Positions 51,313 to 60,515 of a stretch of DNA of 64,000 nt are shown here, in pieces. This DNA is from Micavibrio sp. UBA7657 (GTDB lineage: Bacteria; Pseudomonadota; Alphaproteobacteria; Micavibrionales; Micavibrionaceae), in NCBI GenBank assembly GCA_002483465.1, contig DLHX01000005.1, positions 1 through 64,000 on the forward strand, in the 5' to 3' direction. Both the position numbers and the translations under genes were made by a program. Positions within the stretch are counted from its first letter, which is position 1, and each line of letters starts with the position of its first letter. Under the pieces are notes generated by a model. It did not search any database, had not been told where the DNA came from, and was given only the letters and a program-made list of their open reading frames with translations.

Positions 51313-54300
51313 GCGACGACGAAGCGCGAGGCGGGCGCGGTCATGCCGATACCGACATTGCCTGTCGAGGTATCTACATAGAATTGATCGGTGTTAACGA
51401 TAAAGTCGCCGGTTCCGGACAAATCGTGTCTGACATGTGTTCCAGCAGACGGTACTATGTTGATGCTTCCATCGCTTGAAAAAAGAGACAGGGAATTGTC
51501 ACCGTTGCCGGAATTAACCCTCAATCCAATTTTCCAGTTGTTGCTGGCTTCTCCAACGTAAAGATCTCTTGGTCCTGATCCATTATCTTCTATAACAAAC
51601 AGATCGCCCCCGGCGACATGGAGTTTGGTTTCGGGCGCTGCCGTGCCGATACCGACATTGCCGGCAGCGTTAATGACAAAGGGTGAAGTGTCGGCATCGC
51701 CGGTTTCGTCGTTAACCACGAAAGAATCGCCCGCGCCGAGGTTGGTGACGCGGAGCGGCGTGGCGGTGGATGTTGCGAGTGTCGCGGCTTTCAGGATCGA
51801 GGAATGACCGGTCGCGGTGGAGGCTGTGTTTTCAGTAAATGTAAATGCGTCTTTATCCGCAGTCGTAAGCAACCAGTTCCAGACCTGCGCATGGTCGGCG
51901 TTGTTAATCGAGTTGCCTGCGGCGGCGGCGGTGATGGCCGAGAGCGCGCGGTTCGTGGCGACAGAGGCGGGCGTGAAGCAGTTATTGCCGGCTTCGTCGC
52001 AGAAATTGACCGCGCCAATATCGCCCTGGACATCGAGTTCAAGTTGCTGCACGCCGGTTGAGACGTTGGTGTTAGCAGCGGAAGTATCATCCGGGTCGAT
52101 GACCATGCGTCCGCCGAGCAGGGCCATGAGATTGCTGGCCGAGACGTTCACCGCATCCTGATCGCCCATGAAAATACCCATGGATTGAATTCCCGAGACT
52201 ATGGGAGGGACAGTAACCGTGACGCCGCTATCTATGAGGCCGAAAGCTGCAGAGCCATTACCCGAGCCGTCCGGAACAACACTGCTTCCGACTGAAGCAT
52301 GAACTCCGAAGGCCATGCTGTAATCACCGCTGGCGTAATTTCCAGTCCCCATCGTTGTGCTGACATGACCGCTGGCCGTGGTGGAAGCGCCCATAGCCGT
52401 GCTGTAGTTGCCGCTGGCGATTGTGTTAATGCCAAGAGCCGTACTGTAGTTTCCGATGTTGGCAGCGTCCCATTGCGTGCCAAGCGCGGCGCCTGCGCGG
52501 AACGCGCCTTTGGATTTGTCGAAGAACATGCGGTTGTCATCGTCGGTGCCGACGATGTCATCAAGCTGCGCCGCACCGAAGACGAAGTCGTCGGTTGCAT
52601 AGACGCCGGGCGCGCGGATGCGAATGACGGTGCCGTTGCGTTCCCAAAGGCCGGTCCCGGCGACGGACGCCGCCGTGAAGCAGTTGAGGCCGTTTTCATC
52701 GCAGAAATATGTAGAGCCAGTTGCGCCGTTAACATCGAGGAGAAGATTTTGACCGCCGCCGCCGGAGCCGTCGTCGGGCGTTGAGTCATTGATGCCGACT
52801 TCACCGCCGACCAAAGCCATCTGGGCATTGACGTTGTTACTTCCAAAATAGATGGCTCCGGCACCTGTCGACCCAGACAAGAGATATAAATTTGTTTCCG
52901 CGCCAATATTTGCAGCGTTCGCACCAGTAAACCTGATTTCAGTTCCAATGCTGTTTGCCATGGTGATGTGGCCAGTAGCGGAAACCTGGAAAAGATCGCC
53001 AGTGCCAACGGTAAGCGGCGCTGCCGGGCTGGGGTCGCCGATACCGACGTTGCCAGTAGCACTAATGACGAAGGGCGTCGCATCCGCATCGCCGGTTTCA
53101 TCGTTGACGAGGAAAGAGTTCGCCGCGCCCAGATTGGTAATCATGAACGGTGTGGCGGTGGAGGCCGCGAGCGTTCTCGCGGCGAGAATAAACTGATCGC
53201 CCGCGCCGCCGGTGGAGGCGGCGGTTTCGCCGAATGCAAAGCCGGTTTCGGCGCCGGTGAGCTGCCAGTTCCAGACCTGGTTCCAGGCACCGTTATTGAT
53301 GGAGTTGTTGGCGTCAGCAGCCGTAATGGTTGAAAGTTTGGATGTTCCGCCGGAAGCGATTGTCGAAGCGGTGAAGCAGTTGTTGCCGCTAGCGTCGCAG
53401 AAGAAATCCGCGCCCGCCGCGCCGGTGACATCAAGGACAAGGTCCTGCGTGCCGCCGGTGCTCAAAGTTCCTGAGCCGATGGCTATGCCGCCGAAATCAA
53501 CCGCATCCAACCCGCCCGCGTCATCTCCGACGGTCAGAACCTCTTCAAGATTTTGTCCCGCGCCGCCGGAGCCGCCCTGTAAGTCTGTGGCGCAATCCCA
53601 GCCGGTGCCGGGTGTCCATATAACTTTATCGTTGGCATCATCGCAATCGGGGATGTCGCTGAAATCATTCGTCAACCCGTCAAGTTCATAAATGTCGGCA
53701 TGAACGGTGCCCCTGGCAAGGATGTCTCCGCCTTCGATATTACCAGCGGTGGCAACTATGTTTCCTGTGGTCGCGGTTATGTTGGTTGCAGCGATGATGC
53801 TGGCGTCTGAATTGATATTGCCTGTGGCATCAATAGCACCTGCAACCTCGAGCGCATCGTCAAGCGTGTCTGTGCCGATGCCGACGCGGCCATTGGCAAG
53901 GTCGCCAAATATAAGGTTACCGATATTCAGGTAGTTGTTTGTGCCGAGGAGGGGGACATCGATTGCGGTGACATCATGCGAACCGATCAAGATATTGTTC
54001 TTTCCGGTCGTGAGGGTCGCACCTGCTCCGCTGCCGATTATCGTGTTGTTAGTGCCTGCGCCAGTGACGCCTGTGCCAGCGCCTTTGCCGATTAAGGTAA
54101 CTCCGCTTATCGCGTTGTCGGTCAGGAAATTGACGCCGTCGAGTTTGTAATGGTCGGTCGCATCGATGCTGCCTGCAACATCCAGTTTGTCGTTAGGGTC
54201 GGCGACACCGATGCCGACCTCGCCGTCATTTTCGACGACGAATATGGATGTCGGTGTGCTGTTGGAGACGACGAAGGCATTCGTCGCATCGGTTGCACCA

Positions 54301-55505
54301 GAGCCGGTGATGGTGGTGTTGCCGGTGATGGCAATGCCGCCGGTGGCGATGTCGATTTCAGATGCGCCATAGCCAAGTTCAAGGATGCTGGTGCCTTCGG
54401 TCAGGTGTGCGCCGGTTGCGCCCCAAAGAATGGCCGAGCCGGTGGCGAGCATGAGGTCTTCGGTCACTTTGACATTGCCGTCGACATCAAGCGCTTCCGT
54501 AGGATCGGCGATGCCGATGCCGACATTGTCGGTGTCGTAATAAATTTCATCGAGGTCGCCGGCATTTTGCTGCCAGAGGCTTACACCCGCCGCGCCCAAA
54601 GCAACGTTTTGCCACGTGTACGGGCCGCCCGGCGCGCCATCGGTCGCGTCATCGCAGACCTCGAGCGTGTCGGGATCGGTTGTCGTGTTGACGCGGACAA
54701 TCCCGATATTGGCGCTGTTACATGTTGTGGCGACGGTTTCATTGGGCAGGAACATGCTTGCTGCCGCGCTCATGTCGACGGGGCCAGTGAAGGTCGCGCC
54801 CTGCGCTTCGATGTCTTTATTGATTGTTGCAACGCCGGGTTCGTTAGCCTTGAGGCTCCACAGGCCGCCCGTGGCCGCGATGGCTGTTGCATAAGTATGT
54901 GTTACCCAGAAGTCGTCGCTGCCTGCGGTTTTTGAAATGCCGGGACTGGCGCCGCCCGCGCATGTCGTTTCGAATTCCTGGTCCGCGCCGGCTGAGACAA
55001 TGGCAATGACCATGTAATTATCTGAGGTGTCATCTGTGCCAGGAAGGCGGTTGTAATTTGTATCGCCATCGTTGTCGCAGGCATCGGGATCAGCCGTGAG
55101 ATTGCCGACGTCATCGATAATGTCGCCCGGGTCCCAGGCGCAGTAACCGTAAGGCGTTCCCCAGGCGTCGACCTTGGTGGAGCCGATGGCAGCGGGAATC
55201 TGGCCGCCGCCTGTCGGTGCCGGGTTTGCATCCAGAAATTCCATCGGTTCGACAAAGGTGTCGCCGTCGCAGTCGCCGTTGTGGGTAAGGTCATCGGCGG
55301 CTTCCAGCAGGATCAGTTTTGCGGCGATGGCCATATCCGCTTCGGCCTGCGTGCGGCGGTTGACGTTGACCATCGTCGAGAGCGGTCCGCGCATCGTGGC
55401 CATGATGCCGGCGCCGAGGACGCCGACGATCGCGACCGCGCCGAACAACGTGAAGAACACGTTGCCTCGTTCAGATCTGCGATTTCTGATGGACCTGATT
55501 GTCAT
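50424..55505 (-). CDS. Giant fibre/adhesin, upstream part: pilin-like N-terminus plus tail-fibre-like repeats
   Basis: This 1,693-codon frame has a pilin/pseudopilin-like N-terminus. A basic leader ending in Gly (NRRSERG) is followed by a hydrophobic helix at 15-36 (NVFFTLFGAVAIVGVLGAG), then DAWGTPYGY at 113-121 and VSAGADQEF at 170-178. The latter two resemble the D-P-W-G-x-P-Y and S-x-G-A-D-G motifs of GspG-type pseudopilins. The pilin Glu5 is replaced by Thr. Residues 60-200 are Asp-rich (DCDGDTF, DACDNDGDTNY), possibly calcium-binding. From about 320 onward come NVGIGIADP-type repeats, one 290-bp cassette and a YadA-like stretch (about 1015-1092). The last 28 residues are out of frame with the family pattern; the true continuation is the downstream part. 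The long upstream gap (55506-55939) should hold its promoter. Confidence 0.85.
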   Translation of the reverse strand: MTIRSIRNRRSERGNVFFTLFGAVAIVGVLGAGIMATMRGPLSTMVNVNRRTQAEADMAIAAKLILLEAADDLTHNGDCDGDTFVEPMEFLDANPAPTGGGQIPAAIGSTKVDAWGTPYGYCAWDPGDIIDDVGNLTADPDACDNDGDTNYNRLPGTDDTSDNYMVIAIVSAGADQEFETTCAGGASPGISKTAGSDDFWVTHTYATAIAATGGLWSLKANEPGVATINKDIEAQGATFTGPVDMSAAASMFLPNETVATTCNSANIGIVRVNTTTDPDTLEVCDDATDGAPGGPYTWQNVALGAAGVSLWQQNAGDLDEIYYDTDNVGIGIADPTEALDVDGNVKVTEDLMLATGSAILWGATGAHLTEGTSILELGYGASEIDIATGGIAITGNTTITGSGATDATNAFVVSNSTPTSIFVVENDGEVGIGVADPNDKLDVAGSIDATDHYKLDGVNFLTDNAISGVTLIGKGAGTGVTGAGTNNTIIGSGAGATLTTGKNNILIGSHDVTAIDVPLLGTNNYLNIGNLIFGDLANGRVGIGTDTLDDALEVAGAIDATGNINSDASIIAATNITATTGNIVATAGNIEGGDILARGTVHADIYELDGLTNDFSDIPDCDDANDKVIWTPGTGWDCATDLQGGSGGAGQNLEEVLTVGDDAGGLDAVDFGGIAIGSGTLSTGGTQDLVLDVTGAAGADFFCDASGNNCFTASTIASGGTSKLSTITAADANNSINNGAWNQVWNWQLTGAETGFAFGETAASTGGAGDQFILAARTLAASTATPFMITNLGAANSFLVNDETGDADATPFVISATGNVGIGDPSPAAPLTVGTGDLFQVSATGHITMANSIGTEIRFTGANAANIGAETNLYLLSGSTGAGAIYFGSNNVNAQMALVGGEVGINDSTPDDGSGGGGQNLLLDVNGATGSTYFCDENGLNCFTAASVAGTGLWERNGTVIRIRAPGVYATDDFVFGAAQLDDIVGTDDDNRMFFDKSKGAFRAGAALGTQWDAANIGNYSTALGINTIASGNYSTAMGASTTASGHVSTTMGTGNYASGDYSMAFGVHASVGSSVVPDGSGNGSAAFGLIDSGVTVTVPPIVSGIQSMGIFMGDQDAVNVSASNLMALLGGRMVIDPDDTSAANTNVSTGVQQLELDVQGDIGAVNFCDEAGNNCFTPASVATNRALSAITAAAAGNSINNADHAQVWNWLLTTADKDAFTFTENTASTATGHSSILKAATLATSTATPLRVTNLGAGDSFVVNDETGDADTSPFVINAAGNVGIGTAAPETKLHVAGGDLFVIEDNGSGPRDLYVGEASNNWKIGLRVNSGNGDNSLSLFSSDGSINIVPSAGTHVRHDLSGTGDFIVNTDQFYVDTSTGNVGIGMTAPASRFVVASPTAEVIGAAATITANSCGTVKQVSATANRTTNTTDTFTTPTASYNGCCMDVVNIDTVDTITLDANARFLTGPGTDLNLGPNQAVRVCSDGTSWYQAASITSVASGGNIPLSGLTAAIADNSINSGDWNQTWNWQLAGAETGLTVGENVASTGGTIGASGNQFIMKASTLATSTATPLIVTNLGTANSFRVNDATGDTDTTPFVVDEAGEVGIGTATPGVQLQIHQPTGAFPKMRLTAADVTTAVTRARPQSAMSLQRIQSARSATAWTAAEYTPAACSSRVSPAAVLTTTTRCT
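50570..50600 (-). other. Apparent frameshift joining the two parts of the giant gene
   Basis: In the upstream frame the sequence reads MRLTAADVTTA and then turns into nonsense (VTRARPQSAM). In the downstream frame the same DNA reads NSGHEGSASVGDVSATNTIG and then runs on into the downstream part without a stop. The switch is -1/+2 near 50580-50590. No X-XXY-YYZ slippery heptamer is visible there (ACAACAGCGG), so a simple indel, real or technical, is more likely than programmed shifting. Confidence 0.8.
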
Positions 55506-55939
55506 CGAACCCCGTTAAACTTGCGGGGTTTTGTTTTCACAGGAACGGGCTGGAGGCCCATGGAGGAACGCTCTGAGGAACGCAGTGGGAAAAGACCTGT
55601 GAAAATATTGGAGATAATCGCGGGAATCTTTTTGAGCGCTTTCGAAAAAGAAGCCGCTGAAAAGACAACGTGTTTCAAAACGTAATGAATGCTGTGCGCA
55701 AACATGCGTTATACGGCCCCCAGAGCCCGAAAGTTCTAAAAATTTCCCACTTGTTAATTATCAATTAAATTTGTTTACAAATGATTAGCGACTCGGAGTT
55801 TCTTTTTTTGTGTGTTTTGTTGGGGATAGAGGGGTTTTTATTTCATAACTCATGAGTCGTCTCCGATTCATTTTCCGGAGTCCGCGCGAAAATTTTTAAT
55901 AAAGTCTTAAGGATTCCGAATCGGGTGCGTTGCGCGATT
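55506..55939. other. Intergenic region between the giant gene and the ABC1 kinase gene
   Basis: The 434 bp hold no gene I can support. The part 55730-55920 is strongly AT-rich and lies upstream of the giant gene, so it probably carries its promoter. CCGATTC (55864-55870) and a distal GAATCGG (about 55918-55924) form an inverted repeat. No clear -35/-10 pair with normal spacing was found. Confidence 0.5.
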
Positions 55940-57319
55940 CTATTTCGCTGGGGGAACGCCGAATTTTTTCAGCGTTTCGCGCTGGCGTTTACGCAAAGTT
56001 TCAAGATCGAAACCTGCGATAAGCTCATTAAATACGCGGTACCAGTTGATTTCCGCTTTCAAGTGAATGAAGACGGAACCGAGCCCGAGCGCGGCGCGGT
56101 CCATGAAAACAAATTCGCGCGGAACGGAAACGCCGCCTTTGCCGCGGCTGAGCTCGCGCAGTTTTTTGTGAACCTTTTCAGCGGTTTCGCGTCCGTAAAT
56201 GCCGCCTGATGTTTCGCCGATCAGGCGCACCTTGTCTTCCATCACCGGGCCATAAAGAAACTTCGCCCAGATATTCAGCGTGTCGATCTGTTCGTTGCTG
56301 AGACCCGTGAAACCCCACGTTTCATAGGCTTTTACAGCGAGGTCGCGGTTGTCGGTCATCAGCGCGTTGTATAAATCGATGACGCCGCCGACGAATTCCG
56401 GGCGGAAGACGCGCACGCAACCGAAGTCAAGAAGGTTGATTGAATCATCCTCGCGCACTGTGTAGTTGCCGAGATGCGGGTCGCCGTGGATGACGCCGTA
56501 GCAATAAAGCGGCACATACCATGTGCGGAACATATTCATGGCGAGGCGGCTGCGTTTTTCCGGGTGTGCGTCGACAAAATTCAAAATCTTTTCGCCGTCC
56601 AGCCATGTCGAGGTGAGAAGGCGCTTCGTTGAAAGCTCGTCGATCACCTTCGGTACATGCACGACATTTTTTTCATCGCGCAACATGTGCGCGTAGAGCT
56701 TGCAGTGGCGCGCTTCGAGTTCGTAATCGAGCTCTTCGCGCAGACGTTCCGACAGTTCGGTATGTATATGTTCGGTGCGGATCGAGTTGTCGTAGCGGCC
56801 ATAAATTCCAAAGATAATTTTCAGCTGATTAAGGTCAGCATCGATGGCCGACTGCATGTCCGGATACTGTAGTTTGCAAGCAAGAAGATCGCCATTTTTT
56901 GCTTTTGCCTTATGGACTTGGCCAAGACTGGCCGCAGCGGATGCGGTATGCTCGAAAGACTGGAATTTTGACTCCCAGTCCGGGCCCAGTTCGGCCTTCA
57001 TCCGTCGCTTTACGAAGGGCCAGCCCATGGATGGGGCGTTGGATTGGAGCTGCTGGAACGCGGCGGCGTATTCAGGCGGCAGGGCTTCAGGGATGGTGCC
57101 CAGAATCTGCCCGACTTTCATCAGTGGGCCTTTTAAATTTCCAAGCGCCTGCATCAATTGGTCGGCATGTTCGGCGCGCTCGATCTTGATGCCAAGGAAA
57201 CGCTCGCCCGCCAGTTTTGCGGCCAGGCCCGCCATCGCACCGGAAACGCGGCCATAGCGCACCAGTTTCGCGCCGACGCGGGCTTCGCTTTTGGGGGTAG
57301 AAGCGGGTTTGTTCGCCAT
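55940..57319 (-). CDS. ABC1/UbiB-family atypical kinase
   Basis: This is a 459-residue protein of the COQ8/UbiB/AarF family, linked in other organisms to quinone synthesis and lipid-related ATPase activity. The signature KxGQ motif is present in GPLMKVGQILG. The Ala-rich loop is ASAAASLGQVHKA, the catalytic Lys is in DLLACKLQYP, the HGDPHLGN catalytic loop follows and the metal-binding DFG is LLDFGCV. It lacks the two C-terminal membrane helices of E. coli UbiB, so it resembles the shorter, soluble ABC1 proteins. No ubiquinone genes are beside it (ubiA is 53 kb away). It is divergent from the DotI-like gene. Confidence 0.9.
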   Translation of the reverse strand: MANKPASTPKSEARVGAKLVRYGRVSGAMAGLAAKLAGERFLGIKIERAEHADQLMQALGNLKGPLMKVGQILGTIPEALPPEYAAAFQQLQSNAPSMGWPFVKRRMKAELGPDWESKFQSFEHTASAAASLGQVHKAKAKNGDLLACKLQYPDMQSAIDADLNQLKIIFGIYGRYDNSIRTEHIHTELSERLREELDYELEARHCKLYAHMLRDEKNVVHVPKVIDELSTKRLLTSTWLDGEKILNFVDAHPEKRSRLAMNMFRTWYVPLYCYGVIHGDPHLGNYTVREDDSINLLDFGCVRVFRPEFVGGVIDLYNALMTDNRDLAVKAYETWGFTGLSNEQIDTLNIWAKFLYGPVMEDKVRLIGETSGGIYGRETAEKVHKKLRELSRGKGGVSVPREFVFMDRAALGLGSVFIHLKAEINWYRVFNELIAGFDLETLRKRQRETLKKFGVPPAK

Positions 57320-57419
57320 GCCCTCAATGTGGGGATTTATATTGAAAAGTCTAGGAAAAAACGCCTTTTAAAACAGAAGCCTGTTGCCTTGGGGCGGGGG
57401 GAAAGGTGATACTGAAAGG

Positions 57420-58145
57420 ATGAAGATACACGCCGGATTGCTCTCTTTCGCCCTTATTTTCACCCTTGCCGCCACCAGTGCCCCGCCCGCCAGGGCAGGA
57501 TTGCTGGAATTTTTCTTCCCCTCGACCCGCAAGAAGGAATACGACCCCACATACACCATGCAGGCGCCTTTCGCGGTCGATGAGGAGGCGAGGAAAAAAC
57601 AAATCGACGCACAGGCCGATCCCAATGCCCCCAAGCCGCTCCCGCCCAAGCATGTGATGCCGGAGAACAACACGCCGCTTAACCAGCCGCACCGGGATAA
57701 CAGGGAAATTGGCGCGTGGCTGACGAATTCGCTGTCCGAGGCGATGACCTTCGACAAGGGCAATCACAAGGAAATGCTGAAAGCCGACGAGAAGTATTTT
57801 AACGAAACCGGCAAGACGGAATATCTCAAATTCCTGGCCGATCACAACATCATGAAAGTGATCGAGTCCGGGAAATTTGACGTGCGCAGTTTCGTGCAGG
57901 GCCAGCCGTTATTGTTAAATGAAGGGGCGGTGAACGGCGTCTACCGCTGGCTTTACGAAGTACCGATGATGGTGAGCTATATGGAGCGCGGCGCCAAGAG
58001 CTACAAGGATCTTGAGCCCGTGAACCAGCAGCTGGTGCTGACCGTGCAAGTCGGGCGCGTCGGCGGCGTGATGGACGGCACGGCGATCCTGATCGAGCGC
58101 TGGAGCGGCAAGGCCCAGCACACGTTGAGGACTGACGCTCCCTGA
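57420..58145 (+). CDS. DotI/IcmL-like exported protein
   Basis: From the ATG at 57420 the protein has 241 residues: a Sec signal peptide (1-26, PARA), a Lys/Asp/Pro-rich linker and a C-terminal domain of about 140 residues that resembles DotI/IcmL/TraM of type IVB secretion systems. The matching elements are WLTNSLSEAMTFDKGNHKEML, YFNETGKTEYLKFL, YRWLYEVPMMVSYMERG and QQLVLTVQVGRV. Real DotI is anchored by an N-terminal membrane helix; here a cleavable signal with AXA is predicted instead. No other dot/icm gene is in the window, so it may be an orphan or part of a dispersed set. The family call rests on pattern memory only. Confidence 0.7.
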   Translation: MKIHAGLLSFALIFTLAATSAPPARAGLLEFFFPSTRKKEYDPTYTMQAPFAVDEEARKKQIDAQADPNAPKPLPPKHVMPENNTPLNQPHRDNREIGAWLTNSLSEAMTFDKGNHKEMLKADEKYFNETGKTEYLKFLADHNIMKVIESGKFDVRSFVQGQPLLLNEGAVNGVYRWLYEVPMMVSYMERGAKSYKDLEPVNQQLVLTVQVGRVGGVMDGTAILIERWSGKAQHTLRTDAP

Positions 58146-58263
58146 ATTATCCCCGTAATCCCCGCTAAAAACACCCGGAATAAATAATTCGCTTTTGCGC
58201 GCGTGCGCGGTGGCTACAATCAGGCCATTCCGAATCGAAAAACTTATTCAGAAGGAGCCTTTT

Positions 58264-58551
58264 ATGCCCAAGGACGCCGCAGCGCGCAAAGAACAAGACG
58301 ATGAAGTGAAAGATGTTGCAGGCGTTGCCGGCCAGCGTTTGAAATCGCTGATCGAGCGCATCGAGCGTCTCGAGGACGAGAAAAAAGGCCTGGCCGACGA
58401 CGTGAAAGATGTTTACGCAGAAGCCAAGGGCGTGGGGTTTGATGGCCCGACCATTCGCAGGATTGTAAAACTCCGCAAGATGGAGCCGGAAAAAATCCGC
58501 GAGCAGGATGAGCTGCTTGACCTCTACAAATCCGCGATTGGGATGGGTTAA
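58264..58551 (+). CDS. gapR: GapR-type nucleoid-associated protein (DUF2312)
   Basis: GapR binds over-twisted AT-rich DNA ahead of replication and transcription forks in Alphaproteobacteria. From the ATG at 58264 (GGAG ribosome-binding site in AGAAGGAGCC just upstream) the protein has 95 residues. It contains the core QRLKSLIERIERLEDEKKG, VKDVYAEAKGVGFDGPTIRR and IVKLRKMEPEKIREQDELLD, the family hallmark. It is preceded by an acidic N-terminal stretch of about 18 residues. It overlaps the acs stop codon tail to tail by 4 bp. Confidence 0.95.
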   Translation: MPKDAAARKEQDDEVKDVAGVAGQRLKSLIERIERLEDEKKGLADDVKDVYAEAKGVGFDGPTIRRIVKLRKMEPEKIREQDELLDLYKSAIGMG

Positions 58552-60476
58552 GCGCCAGCGCGGTTTTTCACGAGATCATCCACCACCGCAGGATCGGCGA
58601 GGGTGGATGTATCGCCAAGGCCGTCGACTTCGTTGGCGGCGATTTTTCTTAAGATACGGCGCATGATCTTGCCTGAGCGGGTTTTCGGCAAGCCGGGCGC
58701 CCACTGGATGACATCGGGTGAGGCGATTGGGCCGATGACTTTGCGCACTGTCTGAACAATTTCTTTTTTCGTGGCATCATCGGGATTATTGCCCGTACGT
58801 AATGTCACGTACGCATAAATTCCCTGGCCTTTGATATCGTGCGGGAAGCCGACAACTGCGGATTCCGCGACGGCGGCGTGTTCGTTGATGGCGCTTTCGA
58901 TTTCAGCGGTGCCGAGACGGTGGCCGGAGACGTTGATCACGTCATCGACACGCCCCGTTATCCAGTAATAACCGTCTTCGTCGCGGCGCGCGCCGTCGCC
59001 GGTGAAATATTTTCCCTTATAGGTCGTGAAATAGGTTTGCACGAAGCGGTCGTGGTCGCCGTAGACCGTGCGCATCTGGCCCGGCCATGAATCGGCGATG
59101 CAGAGATTGCCTTCGCACGCGCCGTCTAAAACTTTTCCGCTGCCATCGACGATTTCGGGCTTGATACCGAAGAACGGATGCGTTGCCGAGCCGGGTTTGA
59201 GCGCGTGGCAGGCGAGCGGCGTGATCATGTGGCCGCCGGTTTCGGTCTGCCACCAGGTGTCGAGGACGGGGCAGCGTTTTTCGCCGACGATATTGTAATA
59301 CCAGAGCCAGGCTTCGGCATTGATCGGCTCGCCGACGCTGCCGAGAATTCTGAGTGACTTGCGCGAAGTTTTTTTGACGAAATCATCGCCCGCGCGGATG
59401 AGAGACCTGATTGCCGTCGGCGCGGTGTAGAAAATATTCACCTTGTGCTTATCAATCACCTGCCAGAAGCGCGACCAGTCGGGATAATTCGGAATGCCCT
59501 CGAACATGAGGCTTGTCGCGCCGTTCGCGAGGGGTCCGTATACTATATATGTGTGGCCCGTTACCCAGCCGACATCGGCGGTGCACCAGTAAATCTCGCC
59601 CGGTTTGTAATCGAACACGACTTCATGCGTGAGGGCTGAGAAAACGAGATAACCGCCCGTGGTGTGCAGCACGCCCTTGGGTTTTCCGGTGGAGCCGGAA
59701 GTGTAGAGGATAAACAGCGGGTCTTCGGCGTTCATGGGCTCGCACGGGCAATCATCTAGCTGGTCGTTCACCAGTTCGTGCCAGTAAATATCACGTTCTT
59801 TTTTCCAACTGGTTTCATTGCCGGTATGTTCGAGGACGAGGACGCGTTTGACGCCGGGGCATTTTTCCAGCGCTTCGTCGACATTGTTTTTCAGCGGCAC
59901 GATCTTGCCGCCGCGACGGCCTTCGTCGGCGGTGATGACGATTTCCGCGCCGCAATCGCCGATGCGATCAATCAGGCTTTTGGGTGAGAAGCCGCCGAAG
60001 ACGACGGAATGCACCGCGCCGATACGTGCGCAGGCGAGCATGGCAAAGGCGGCTTCCGGCACCATCGGCATATAGATGATGACGCGGTCGCCCTTTTTGA
60101 CGCCCAGAGATTTCAGCGCGTTGGCAAGACGACAAACTTCGCCCTTCATCTCGCCGTAAGTGATTTTCCTGTCGTCGCCTCGTTCGTCGCCTTCCCAGAT
60201 CAAGGCGGCGGTGTCTTTTTTCGCGGGCAGATGGCGGTCGACGCAATTGAAGCATGCGTTCAGGACGCCATCCTCGTACCATTTGATGGAAACGGGCGCG
60301 GTGAAGGACGTGTTCTTGATTTTGGTGGGTTCTTTAATCCAGGTCAGGCGTTTCGCCACCCGGCCCCAGAATTTATCGGGGTCGTTCACCGATTGCGCGT
60401 ACATATCGCGATATTCGTCTTCGGAAATCGCCGCCGTTTTGAGCGTATCCTTCGATGGCGCAAAAATTTCGGTCAT
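58548..60476 (-). CDS. acs: Acetyl-CoA synthetase
   Basis: This AMP-forming enzyme makes acetyl-CoA from acetate, ATP and CoA. The 642-residue protein has the N-terminal block NTSFTAPVSIKWYEDGVLNACFNCVDRH, the ATP-grasp loop ILYTSGSTGKPKGVLHTTGG, the acetyl-pocket DTWWQTETGGHMITPL and the hinge TGDGARRDEDGYYWITGRVDDVINVSGHR. The catalytic Lys, a target for acetylation in the family, is in LPKTRSGKIMRR. Length and all blocks are normal. It stands alone, convergent with gapR. Confidence 0.97.
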   Translation of the reverse strand: MTEIFAPSKDTLKTAAISEDEYRDMYAQSVNDPDKFWGRVAKRLTWIKEPTKIKNTSFTAPVSIKWYEDGVLNACFNCVDRHLPAKKDTAALIWEGDERGDDRKITYGEMKGEVCRLANALKSLGVKKGDRVIIYMPMVPEAAFAMLACARIGAVHSVVFGGFSPKSLIDRIGDCGAEIVITADEGRRGGKIVPLKNNVDEALEKCPGVKRVLVLEHTGNETSWKKERDIYWHELVNDQLDDCPCEPMNAEDPLFILYTSGSTGKPKGVLHTTGGYLVFSALTHEVVFDYKPGEIYWCTADVGWVTGHTYIVYGPLANGATSLMFEGIPNYPDWSRFWQVIDKHKVNIFYTAPTAIRSLIRAGDDFVKKTSRKSLRILGSVGEPINAEAWLWYYNIVGEKRCPVLDTWWQTETGGHMITPLACHALKPGSATHPFFGIKPEIVDGSGKVLDGACEGNLCIADSWPGQMRTVYGDHDRFVQTYFTTYKGKYFTGDGARRDEDGYYWITGRVDDVINVSGHRLGTAEIESAINEHAAVAESAVVGFPHDIKGQGIYAYVTLRTGNNPDDATKKEIVQTVRKVIGPIASPDVIQWAPGLPKTRSGKIMRRILRKIAANEVDGLGDTSTLADPAVVDDLVKNRAGA

Positions 60477-60515
60477 GAGGAATATTAGCGCAGGAAGGCG
60501 GGCGTGAAAACCCTT

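Noticed and set aside
38329..55505. CRISPR-like or satellite repeat array
   Set aside because: Repeats are long, in frame, protein-coding and irregularly spaced, without short identical repeats and unique spacers.
55502..55705. 67-codon minus-strand ORF upstream of the giant gene
   Set aside because: No ribosome-binding site, no recognisable pattern, and it overlaps the start of the giant gene and its leader.
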